Source: JBAZCO01 sp041654915 (GTDB taxonomy: Bacteria; Bacillota; Clostridia; Christensenellales; DTU072). From it: DNA of 35,363 nt. Shown here piece by piece: positions 7,757 through 15,396 of this stretch. Positions within the stretch are counted from its first letter, which is position 1. Each line of letters begins with the position of its first letter. A program made the translations under genes and the position numbers. Under the pieces are notes generated by a model. That model did not search any database and had not been told where the DNA came from. It saw only the letters and a list, made by a program, of their open reading frames with translations. The DNA is taken from contig JBAZCO010000005.1 of the NCBI GenBank assembly GCA_041654915.1, positions 1 to 35,363 on the forward strand, in the 5' to 3' direction.

Positions 7757-9880
7757 ATGTTAAAATTATTAAAAAAACTCAAACCCTACACCTTTTTGGT
7801 TGTCGTTACCGTGGTGTTGATATCGGTATATTCGCTGTCAGCTATATTTTTGCCAGACAGAATGAGCGATATCATAAATAACGGCATTGTAGAGGAAGTT
7901 GTATTTGAAAAAACCGAGAACGGCGAGGATATTTTTGTAGATCTTTCCTTGTTTGCAGAGTTTTTAGGGGAAAATACCCCCGTCGAAATGCCCTTGCCAA
8001 AAATAATTTATCAGGATGCGGGGGAGCTTGTTACCTATGTGAAAGACGGTAAGCATTATGCAACAATTAATTTTGCAAGCCCTTTTGAGTTGGATGCCAA
8101 GGGGGAAGTTATCACAATGCTAACCCTTGATGCTGAAGGCAATCTTGCATCCATTCCCGTGCCTAAGTTTGAGCGGGAATATGAGGGCAAATTGGTTTTG
8201 CAAGATAACGGGAGCGCACAAATAGCCACCCAAACCCGTGCCGTCTACGACGAAATTTGGAAAAACGGCGCTATTATGCTTGCTATTGCGTTGGTATCTA
8301 GCATATGTTCAATAATAGCCGCCTATTTTTCCGCAGGTATAGGCTCGGGCTTTGGCAGAGATTTACGGCTAGAAATCTTTCAAAAAGTTACCTCCTTTTC
8401 CGCCAAGCAGTCCGACAGCTTTGGTACGGCAAGCCTCATCACCCGTGCTACCAACGATGTAACCCAAATTCAAACCTTAATAATCACGGGATTGCGCACC
8501 TTGGTTATGGTTCCCGTAATGTTTGTCGGCGGACTTACAATGGCGCTATCCAAAAGCAGGAGTATGACTCTTGTACTGCTAGCGCTAGTTCCTGTAATTG
8601 CGCTAATCGTCATAGTTGCATTCAAAATTATCATACCTCTTTTCAAGTCGATGCAAAAAAAGACGGACAAGCTCACCCTTGTCGCAAGAGAAAATATCAC
8701 CGGTGTTAGGGTAATTCGTGCCTTTGGCGCAGACGAAAGGGAAAACCAGCGCTTTGACGAGGCAAACCTAGACCTTTCCTTAACGGGACTAAAGGCGGCA
8801 CGAGTGCTGTCGGGACTACTCCCCGTGCTTATGATGATTATGAGCATCACTTCGCTTGGCATTGTGATGATAGGGGCATTTTATGTTAATAATGCCCTCA
8901 AAAGCTCCACCTTCACAGGCGAAACCGCCGCTACCCTTGGCAATATGATGGCGGTTATACAGTATGTGATGCAAATTATGTTTAGCGTATTTATGCTTGC
9001 GCTAATGTTTTTTATGCTGCCCCGTGCAAGCGTGTCGGCGGCAAGAATAAACGAGTTGCTAGAAAGCTCCAATACGATAAAAGACCCCGATACCCCCGCT
9101 CCGCTTGACGATGTGGCAGGCGTGATTAAATTTGATAATGTATCCTTTGCCTATGGCAATGCAGAAAACAATGTGTTAGAAAATATCAGCTTTACCGCCT
9201 GCCCCGGCGAAGTTACGGCGCTCATAGGCAGTACAGGCTCGGGTAAATCTACCTTGATTAACCTTATTCCCCGTCTTTATGATGTAACGGGTGGTAGCAT
9301 AAAACTTGACGGTCAAGATATCAAAGAATTCAGTCAAGGTGATTTAAGGCAGCATATTGGGTTTGTATCGCAAAAACCCGTCTTGTTTTCGGGTACGATT
9401 CGTGACAACATTGCCTATGGAAACGGTGATGTTAATGATGAGGATATTGTCCGTGCGGCAGAGATTGCGCAGGCGGCGGACTTTATTGCAGAAAAGAGCG
9501 GCGGCTATCTTGCAGAGGTTGAGCAGAATGGCGCTAACTTTTCCGGCGGACAAAAGCAGAGGATATCAATTGCCCGTGCAGTGGCAAGAAAACCCAAAAT
9601 ATATATTTTTGACGATTGCTTTTCCGCCCTTGACTTTAAAACAGATGCCAAACTTCGTGCGGCAATAAAAAATGAACTTACCGATAGCACGGTTTTCATT
9701 GTTGCCCAAAGGATAGGAACTGTTATGGATGCCGATAGGATTGTCGTCTTGTTGGACGGCAAACTGTCTGGCATTGGCAAGCATAAAGAACTGCTAGAAA
9801 CTTGTGCAGTTTATAGAGAAATAGCTCTTTCGCAAATGTCGGAAGAAGAATTAGGTCTTGCAGCGGGAGGTGCGGTATGA
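7757..9880 (+). CDS. ABC exporter half-transporter with degenerate ATP site
   Basis: This 707-residue type IV ABC exporter subunit fuses membrane and ATPase domains. The ATG at 7757 is preferred over an upstream in-frame TTG (7706) because GAAGGTG lies just before it. About 130 hydrophilic residues separate the first and second transmembrane helices, an unusually large external insertion. The nucleotide-binding domain has Walker A GSTGSGKST (about 491-499) and signature FSGGQKQR (about 595). Walker B is followed by Asp instead of the catalytic Glu (IFDDCFSALD, about 617), and the H-loop His is Gln (VAQRIG, about 650). This marks the degenerate site of a heterodimer with the next gene, with which it overlaps by 4 bp. 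Substrate unknown; drug or lipid export is typical. Confidence 0.92.
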   Translation: MLKLLKKLKPYTFLVVVTVVLISVYSLSAIFLPDRMSDIINNGIVEEVVFEKTENGEDIFVDLSLFAEFLGENTPVEMPLPKIIYQDAGELVTYVKDGKHYATINFASPFELDAKGEVITMLTLDAEGNLASIPVPKFEREYEGKLVLQDNGSAQIATQTRAVYDEIWKNGAIMLAIALVSSICSIIAAYFSAGIGSGFGRDLRLEIFQKVTSFSAKQSDSFGTASLITRATNDVTQIQTLIITGLRTLVMVPVMFVGGLTMALSKSRSMTLVLLALVPVIALIVIVAFKIIIPLFKSMQKKTDKLTLVARENITGVRVIRAFGADERENQRFDEANLDLSLTGLKAARVLSGLLPVLMMIMSITSLGIVMIGAFYVNNALKSSTFTGETAATLGNMMAVIQYVMQIMFSVFMLALMFFMLPRASVSAARINELLESSNTIKDPDTPAPLDDVAGVIKFDNVSFAYGNAENNVLENISFTACPGEVTALIGSTGSGKSTLINLIPRLYDVTGGSIKLDGQDIKEFSQGDLRQHIGFVSQKPVLFSGTIRDNIAYGNGDVNDEDIVRAAEIAQAADFIAEKSGGYLAEVEQNGANFSGGQKQRISIARAVARKPKIYIFDDCFSALDFKTDAKLRAAIKNELTDSTVFIVAQRIGTVMDADRIVVLLDGKLSGIGKHKELLETCAVYREIALSQMSEEELGLAAGGAV

Positions 9881-11700
9881 GCGCAAAAATAAAAAAGCAA
9901 GGACACCGCCCCGCACAAGGCGGTCCTATGGGTTTAGCTCAAGGTGCAGAAAAAGCAGAAAACTTTAAGTCTGGCTTTGTCCGCTTAATACAATATTTGC
10001 GTCCCCAACTTTTGCCTATCGTTGCAATGCTAATCCTATCGGTTGGGTCAATGGTACTTTCACTTATGGGACCACGAATGCTTGGCGGTATCACCAATGA
10101 GTTGCAAAACGGAATACGCCTAGGCAGTTTGGATATGGACAGCATCATCAATACAGCCATTAAAGTTGTTGCGCTTTATGGCTCGGCGGCGGTGCTAAAT
10201 ATGGCAATGTACTTTACCTCGGCAGGAGTTGCGCAAAAGGTTATCTACCGTATGCGCCGAGATGTTAAACTTAAACTCTCCCGCTTGCCCATAAAATACT
10301 TTGACGAAAACCCAACAGGCGATATCCTTTCACGGGTTACCAACGATGTGGATACCATTTATAATACCCTTCAGCAAGGGCTAACCGAGGCGCTATACAG
10401 CGCAGCAAGCGTTGTTGGTATACTTATTATGATGCTCACAATAAGCGGCTATCTCTCGCTCATTACTCTTGGCACATTGCCGCTATTTGTGCTGGTCACC
10501 GTGGTGATTGCTAAAAAATCGCAAAAGCGGTTTAGCGCACAACAAAAAGAACTTGGAGAATTAAACGGCTATATCGAGGAAGTTTTTACAGGACAAAAAA
10601 TTGTAAAGTTGTACGGCACAGAAAAGGAGTCCGAAGTTGCCTTTACTAAAATTAATCACAAACTCTATAATTCAGGACGAATTGCCCAATTTTTATCGGG
10701 CATAATAATGCCGCTCCTCCGCTTTATAAGCAATGTGGGCTATGTTGGGGTTTGTGTTGTAGGCGGTCTGCTTGCAGGTAACGGCAGGTTGGGTATAGGC
10801 GACATACAAGCCTTTATTCAGTATAGCAACCAGTTTGCTCAACCCGTTATGCAAACAGCAAATATAGCCAATGTCTTTCAATCTACCATAGCCGCTGCAG
10901 AACGAGTATTTTCGCTCTTGGATGCCGAAGAAGAAGTAGCGGATGCCCAAACAACTATATCTGTGGACGAACTGCCCGCCGCAGTTACCTTTGAGGAAGT
11001 GGACTTTTCCTATTCTCCCCACATTGATTTAATCAAGGATATGAACATTAGCGTACCTCAAGGGGCAAGGATAGCGATAGTAGGACCTACGGGTGCCGGC
11101 AAGACTACAATGGTGAACTTACTACTTCGTTTTTATGAGATAAATGCTGGCAAAATATTAATTGGCGGAGAAGATATTGCCGATATGAAACGCAAGGATT
11201 TGAGAGGCTTGTTTGGTATGGTCTTGCAAGACACTTGGCTTTTTGCCGGCACGATAAGAGAAAATATTGCCTATGGGCGACCCGATGCTACGGAAGAAGA
11301 AGTTTTGCAAGCGGCAAAAGATGCGCATGTGGACTATTTTATATCCACGCTTCCCGATGGCTACGACACCGTGCTAAATGAGGAGGCAAGCAATATTTCG
11401 CAAGGACAAAAACAATTGCTCACCATAGCCCGTGCCATACTAAGAAACCCAAAAATTCTAATACTAGACGAGGCGACTTCCTCCGTAGACACAAGAACAG
11501 AGGCATATATACAAAACGCTATGACTGCTATGATGAAAGAAAAGACAAGTTTTATTATTGCACACCGCCTATCAACTATAAAAACGGCGGACTTAATACT
11601 TGTTATGCACAATGGGACTATTGTCGAGCAGGGAACATTTGAGGAGCTTTTGAATAACAAGTCTTTCTACTACGAACTATACAACAGCCAGTTTAGTTAA
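9877..11700 (+). CDS. ABC exporter half-transporter with canonical ATPase residues
   Basis: This 607-residue fused membrane-ATPase subunit is the partner of the preceding gene (ATGA overlap at 9877-9880). Six transmembrane helices are followed by a nucleotide-binding domain: Walker A GPTGAGKTT (about 403-411), Walker B ILILDEATSSVD with catalytic Glu (about 526-537) and H-loop IIAHRLST (about 560). Its signature is ISQGQKQ, not LSGGQ, which is the expected complement because it faces the degenerate Walker A/B of the partner. Together they fit the TM287/288 and BmrC/BmrD class of heterodimeric multidrug-type exporters. The N-terminus has a ~35-residue basic hydrophilic extension. Confidence 0.93.
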   Translation: MSAKIKKQGHRPAQGGPMGLAQGAEKAENFKSGFVRLIQYLRPQLLPIVAMLILSVGSMVLSLMGPRMLGGITNELQNGIRLGSLDMDSIINTAIKVVALYGSAAVLNMAMYFTSAGVAQKVIYRMRRDVKLKLSRLPIKYFDENPTGDILSRVTNDVDTIYNTLQQGLTEALYSAASVVGILIMMLTISGYLSLITLGTLPLFVLVTVVIAKKSQKRFSAQQKELGELNGYIEEVFTGQKIVKLYGTEKESEVAFTKINHKLYNSGRIAQFLSGIIMPLLRFISNVGYVGVCVVGGLLAGNGRLGIGDIQAFIQYSNQFAQPVMQTANIANVFQSTIAAAERVFSLLDAEEEVADAQTTISVDELPAAVTFEEVDFSYSPHIDLIKDMNISVPQGARIAIVGPTGAGKTTMVNLLLRFYEINAGKILIGGEDIADMKRKDLRGLFGMVLQDTWLFAGTIRENIAYGRPDATEEEVLQAAKDAHVDYFISTLPDGYDTVLNEEASNISQGQKQLLTIARAILRNPKILILDEATSSVDTRTEAYIQNAMTAMMKEKTSFIIAHRLSTIKTADLILVMHNGTIVEQGTFEELLNNKSFYYELYNSQFS

Positions 11701-11811
11701 AAAATATTTGGCAAATTAATAATATTGGGTTAATTCTCCCTACAACTTCCATTACCACAAGCGTTACTCCCCTAGCTTGACTTGCGGTTTATCTTTGCCA
11801 AATATTTTTTT
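11701..11811 (+). terminator. Long-loop inverted repeat after the ABC operon, possible interrupted terminator
   Basis: AAAATATTTGGCAAA (11701-11715) starts directly after the stop codon. It is perfectly complementary to TTTGCCAAATATTTT (11794-11808), which continues into a T-run to 11811. The arms are 15 bp but 78 nt apart, and the loop holds a partial copy of the CAAGC/GCTTG hairpin repeat. One reading is a terminator whose loop was invaded by repeat DNA; another is a boundary repeat of the array. Confidence 0.45.
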
Positions 11812-12016
11812 GCGCACTTTACTTGGTCTTTTGTGCGCTTTTCTCCAAACCGCCCACCACTCGTGTACCGCCTGTACACTTCGGTGGACACTTTTAATAA
11901 AATCATCCCAAAATCCACAAGCAAATTGCTACTGCCGTACCTTACCCCACTAAAACAGGGTTTATAGGGCGCAAATATTAATTTAAGGCGATAGTTGTTT
12001 AAAAAAACTACTATTA

Positions 12017-12048
12017 CCGCAAGCGTTAGCATTCCAAACAGCTTGCGG
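12017..12048. repeat. CAAGC/GCTTG hairpin repeat, best-paired of seven copies
   Basis: CCGCAAGC (12017-12024) pairs perfectly with GCTTGCGG (12041-12048) around a 16-nt spacer. Other copies start near 11755 (poor), 12225, 12740, 12907, 13288 and 13421. Several have CCACAAGC on the left and GCTTGCGG, GCTTGTAG or GCTTGCAG on the right. The core CAAGC/GCTTG is kept while flanking pairs change, and the loop GTTAGCATTTCAAACA is conserved, so either selection on a structured RNA/DNA element or recent copying could explain it. Confidence 0.6.
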
Positions 12049-12440
12049 GATCTTTCTTTCAAATTCACCACAAAATTATCCCAAAATCTGCTCTAAGCCG
12101 TAATTTTAAAGTTATTTGCGGGGATTTTAAAATAATTGCCGTACCTTACCCCATTAAAACAGGGTTTCTTTCAAGGTTTACTAATTAAATAAATATTGAT
12201 TAACTATCTTTACAACTACCCTTACCACAAGCATATATTTCAAACATCTTGCGAGGTTTTTGCATACGGTATTTACCCACAGAACAGGTTAATGGGGTAC
12301 AAAGAAATTTTATGGTGGTAATTGTCTTGAAAAACAGCCGTTATCCAAAGTGTTAATTTACGCCAAAGTCTTATCTAGAAATGAAAAAGCCCACAATATA
12401 ATCATCGTTACTATCAAGGACAACTTAGTTATCCCCCCTC

Positions 12441-12515
12441 AAAAAAAGTGAATGCCAAACACTACTCCATAATAAACTATGCTAAAATTATAGCATAGCC
12501 TTCTGCCGCTGTCTA
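12441..12515 (-). promoter_or_regulatory. Promoter-like cassette A1 (possible ~45-nt RNA unit)
   Basis: Minus strand: TAGACA (12515-12510), 17 nt, TATAAT (12492-12487) with extended -10 TGC, 15 nt, TATGGAG (12471-12465), 17 nt, then seven T (12447-12441). The -10 lies inside an 8-bp hairpin CTATGCTA/TAGCATAG. A weak AGTG/CACT stem precedes the T-run. All spacings equal those of the cassettes near 28.4-29.1 kb. Confidence 0.5.
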
Positions 12516-12991
12516 CCCCCAAAAATAGCATTTAAAAGCCATAAAAAGAAAAAAAGCATAAGGCTTTTTCGTCAAATTCACCACAAAATTATCCCAAAAT
12601 CTGCTCTAAGCCGTAATTTTAAAGTATATGCGGGGATTTTAGAGTAACTTGCTACTGCCGCACCTTATCCCACTAAAACAGAGCTTATAGAGCGCAAATA
12701 TTAATTTAAGGCGGCAGTTGTTTAAAAAAACTACCCTTACCACAAGCGTTAGCATTTCAAACAGCTTGCGGTATTTTTTCGCCTCATATTTATTACCCCA
12801 CAAAACAGGGTTTCTTTCAAGATTTACTAATTAAATTAATACAGAGTTCCTTTAAAGGTTTACTAATTAAATAAATATTGATTAACTATCTTTACAATTT
12901 CCCTTACCACAAGCGTTAGCATTTCAAACAGCTTGTAGGGTTTTCCGCCCCATACTTACCCCCTGAAACAAGGTTTATCCTACTCCCCCTC

Positions 12992-13064
12992 AAAAAGTGA
13001 ATGCCAAACACTATCCCATAATAAACTATGCTAAAATTATAGCATAGCCCTCTGCCAATGTCTA
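12992..13064 (-). promoter_or_regulatory. Promoter-like cassette A2
   Basis: Minus strand: TAGACA (13064-13059), 17 nt, TATAAT (13041-13036), 15 nt, TATGGGA (a variant box, 13020-13014), 17 nt, five T (12996-12992). The spacer sequence differs from A1 at several bases, but its length is kept. Confidence 0.45.
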
Positions 13065-13637
13065 CCCCAAAAAATAACATTTAAAAGCCATAAAAAGAAA
13101 AAAAACATAAGGCTTTTCCGTCAAATCACCACAAAATTATCCCAAAATCTGCTCTAAGCCGTAATTTTAAAGTATATACGGGGATTTTAGAGTAACTTGC
13201 TACTGCCGCACCTTATCCCACTAAAACAGAGCTTATAGAGCGCAAATATTAATTTAAGGCGGCAGTTGTTTAAAAAAACTACCCTTACCACAAGCGTTAG
13301 CATTTCAAACAGCTTGCGGTATTTTTTCGCCTCATATTTATTACCCCACAAAACAGGTTTTCTTTCAAGGTTAGTAAATTAATTAATCTTAGGGTTAACG
13401 ATATTTACAACTACCCTTATCACAAGCGTTGGCATTTCAAACAGCTTGCAGGGGTTTCCACCCATACTTACCCCTAAAACAAGGTTTATGGGGTGCAAAG
13501 AAATTTTATGACGGTGGCTGTCTTGAAAAACAGCCGTTATCCAAAGTGTTAATCTACCGCCAAAGCCTTATCTAGAAAAGAAACCTACAATATAAACCCT
13601 CAATTACTACCTAGGACAGCTTGTCTATCTCCCCCTC

Positions 13638-13713
13638 AAAAAAAAGTGAATGCCAAACACTACTCCATAATAAACTATGCTAAAATTATAGCATAGCCTT
13701 CTGCCGCTGTCTA
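13638..13713 (-). promoter_or_regulatory. Promoter-like cassette A3
   Basis: Minus strand: TAGACA (13713-13708), 17 nt, TATAAT (13690-13685), 15 nt, TATGGAG (13669-13663), 17 nt, eight T (13645-13638). Nearly identical to A1. Confidence 0.5.
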
Positions 13714-13744
13714 CCTCAAAAATAGCATTTAAAAGCAATAAAAT

Positions 13745-13785
13745 AAAGGAGCTATATCGGGCAAAAGCCCAATATAGCTCCTTTT
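13745..13785 (-). terminator. Strong terminator after the DUF438 gene
   Basis: AAAGGAGCTATAT (13745-13757) pairs with ATATAGCTCCTTT (13772-13784), with an inner GGGC/GCCC stem and an AAAA loop on the + strand. A single C/A mismatch interrupts the stem. It ends the minus-strand DUF1858-DUF438 operon (T-rich downstream on minus) and could also stop + strand readthrough from the repeats. Confidence 0.85.
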
Positions 13786-13828
13786 ATATCTCAAAAGCAA
13801 GAAGTCCTATTAGGTTGCTTTTTGAGTT

Positions 13829-15046
13829 TTAAGATAACAATCTTTTCTCCCCGTTTATTGCTTGTATCGGAGTGATATTTTGGGTAACTTCCACCGTGCC
13901 AAGATATTCGCCCTCGGGGCTTCTTGCCGCAAAATACCTGATGTAAACATAGCTTTCTCCCATTTTTATCCAAAAGCTTTCCTCGTCCTTTTTGCCTGTT
14001 TCAAAGTCGGATATGATTTGCTCTACCACATGCATACTTGCTGGGGGGTGACAGTTTACAACCTTGCGCCCCAATACCGCCTTGGTGCGGGGGAATATCC
14101 TCTCGGCATTTTCCGAGAAGTATTTTAAATCTCCGTCCTTATTGACAAACGAAATATCAATAGGCAGCGTATTTAATATACTCTCCAACTCCTTGATGCT
14201 AAGCGTGCCTGTTGGCAAACTTACAAGCCCTTCGGCAGTATCGCTTGTCTTATTAATCCCAACCTGGGTTGCCTCTACTTTCGTTTTGGGAGTCCATAGC
14301 GGCGGTTCATCAATTAAAGTATAGCCAAGCGAGGGGAATTCCTCATTTATTTTTACCCACTCCTCCGCTGTCAGAGTTTCTAGCAGCATAGGCAATAGGA
14401 TATTGTTTTCTTTAAACACCATTTCGGTAACGCCGTCTGCCGCTTTTTTTACTAATGTTCCAAGCTCCTCCGAAAACACACCTTTATCTAATGCTCCCGA
14501 TGCCGCCGATATATCCCGCCTAATATCGTCATCTACCGACCACATCACTTTGGGCGGTCCAGATATTCCATATCTCTCAAGGTAGGGGAATAATATGTTT
14601 TCCTTGCGTTGGTAGTGTACCTTAACCGTTGCAAGAAGGGTAAGCGCCGCCTTTAGTTGCACACTCCCCGCTTTAAAGTCCTTTTCGGCTAACTGTAAGG
14701 CGGGTAACATTTGTTCATTTACCACTTTTTCGATAGCCGTATTCTCTCGTTTCATAACCCACACGGGATGCCCGGGCTTTTCCGACTCTGGCATTGCGTG
14801 AATTTCGGCAATACTCCCCTTAAATACCGCAGAGTGTACATCACAAAGTTTTTGCACTTCCTCTACCGGCAATCCTTCGGATATTAAGGCTTGCTCCGCC
14901 TCGGAGATTTCCTTTGCGGACACTTGGTCGAAGACTTTGCTAAAATGTGCCTTTGCCTCCTCAAGGCTCTTGCCCTCGTGCAGCATCTTTAATATATCCT
15001 TAATACCCTGTTTTCTGTATTCGCTATTATTAATTTCTTTACTCAT
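13829..15046 (-). CDS. DUF438 / hemerythrin-like / PAS protein
   Basis: A 405-residue cytosolic protein with three parts. The N-terminal DUF438 domain (first ~90 residues) ends near DVHSAVFKG. A hemerythrin-like HHE region with HPVWVMKRE, HYQRKENILFPYLE and FKENNILLPML offers His and Glu ligands for a di-iron site. The C-terminal PAS domain starts at about LPIDISFVNKDG. Homologues next to DUF1858 genes are widespread in anaerobes and thought to sense or handle O2, NO or redox stress; that role is inference here. The ATG at 15046 is chosen over an earlier one (15067) because GAAGGAGAT lies just before it. It overlaps the upstream DUF1858 gene by 8 bp. Confidence 0.9.
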   Translation of the reverse strand: MSKEINNSEYRKQGIKDILKMLHEGKSLEEAKAHFSKVFDQVSAKEISEAEQALISEGLPVEEVQKLCDVHSAVFKGSIAEIHAMPESEKPGHPVWVMKRENTAIEKVVNEQMLPALQLAEKDFKAGSVQLKAALTLLATVKVHYQRKENILFPYLERYGISGPPKVMWSVDDDIRRDISAASGALDKGVFSEELGTLVKKAADGVTEMVFKENNILLPMLLETLTAEEWVKINEEFPSLGYTLIDEPPLWTPKTKVEATQVGINKTSDTAEGLVSLPTGTLSIKELESILNTLPIDISFVNKDGDLKYFSENAERIFPRTKAVLGRKVVNCHPPASMHVVEQIISDFETGKKDEESFWIKMGESYVYIRYFAARSPEGEYLGTVEVTQNITPIQAINGEKRLLS

Positions 15047-15278
15047 TATTATCTCCTTCTTCCACACTATATCCGTGTTCTTGTAGTTTGTTTTTTAATA
15101 TTTCTATTTCTACTCCTCTCAATTTTGCCCCTTTTTCTAGCGTCATAAACCTTCCTGCGGTGTTGCGCATCACAGGATTTACAATTTCGGGAAATCCTAT
15201 TTCTTTAAGCACTAAATCTAACCCCGAGTTTTGCTCACAAAGATTATAAACGGTATCACTAAGGTTTATTGTTTTCAT
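15039..15278 (-). CDS. DUF1858 domain protein
   Basis: This 79-residue protein begins MKTINLSDTVYNLCEQ and contains LDLVLKEIGFPEIVNPVMRNTAGRF, the DUF1858 pattern (a small helical domain related to ScdA/Ric N-termini). AAGGAG precedes the ATG at 15278; the upstream in-frame start at 15308 lacks a binding site. The downstream DUF438 gene overlaps its end, so the two are coupled and probably work together. ScdA-type proteins repair iron centres after oxidative or nitrosative damage, which suggests but does not prove the role. Confidence 0.87.
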   Translation of the reverse strand: MKTINLSDTVYNLCEQNSGLDLVLKEIGFPEIVNPVMRNTAGRFMTLEKGAKLRGVEIEILKNKLQEHGYSVEEGDNNE

Positions 15279-15299
15279 TAATAATCTCCTTGTGACACT

Positions 15300-15341
15300 A
15301 TAATACAATTTTAATTGGTATTTGTATGTTGCTTTTGCAAC
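15300..15341 (-). promoter_or_regulatory. Activator-dependent-looking promoter of the DUF1858-DUF438 operon
   Basis: On the minus strand TATTAT (15305-15300) is a fair -10, but no good -35 exists. GTTGC-N4-GCAAC (15341-15328) is a perfect 14-bp dyad. If transcription starts seven nt after the -10, the dyad centre is at -41.5, the class II position for CRP/FNR-family activators. The regulator is not identified. Confidence 0.45.
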
Positions 15342-15396
15342 TAAAAATACATTTTTGTAAATTTTTGTCAGAAACTCTTATCTTATAAGCTCCTTT

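Larger units (their letters stand above)
11715..13740. repeat. Non-coding array of degenerate ~550-bp units (family A)
   Basis: About 2 kb without a credible gene. The landmark 'CACCACAAAATTATCCCAAA' starts near 12066, 12580 and 13127, and units of roughly 510-620 bp follow. A partial unit precedes them (11897-12050), and still older fragments reach the ABC operon. Shared modules: an ACTGCCGnACCTTA block, a TTTAAAAAAACTAC block, the CAAGC/GCTTG hairpin, an AAACAGCCGTTATCC block with a GGCTG/CAGCC hairpin (12318-12350 and 13513-13548), and the minus-strand promoter-like cassette. Units 2 and 3 are nearly identical over long stretches; others have drifted or lost modules. Confidence 0.85.

Noticed and set aside
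11772..12071. 99-codon minus-strand and 61-codon plus-strand open frames in the left part of the array
   Set aside because: No ribosome binding site, composition like the surrounding non-coding repeats, and the frames are not kept in the other repeat units.
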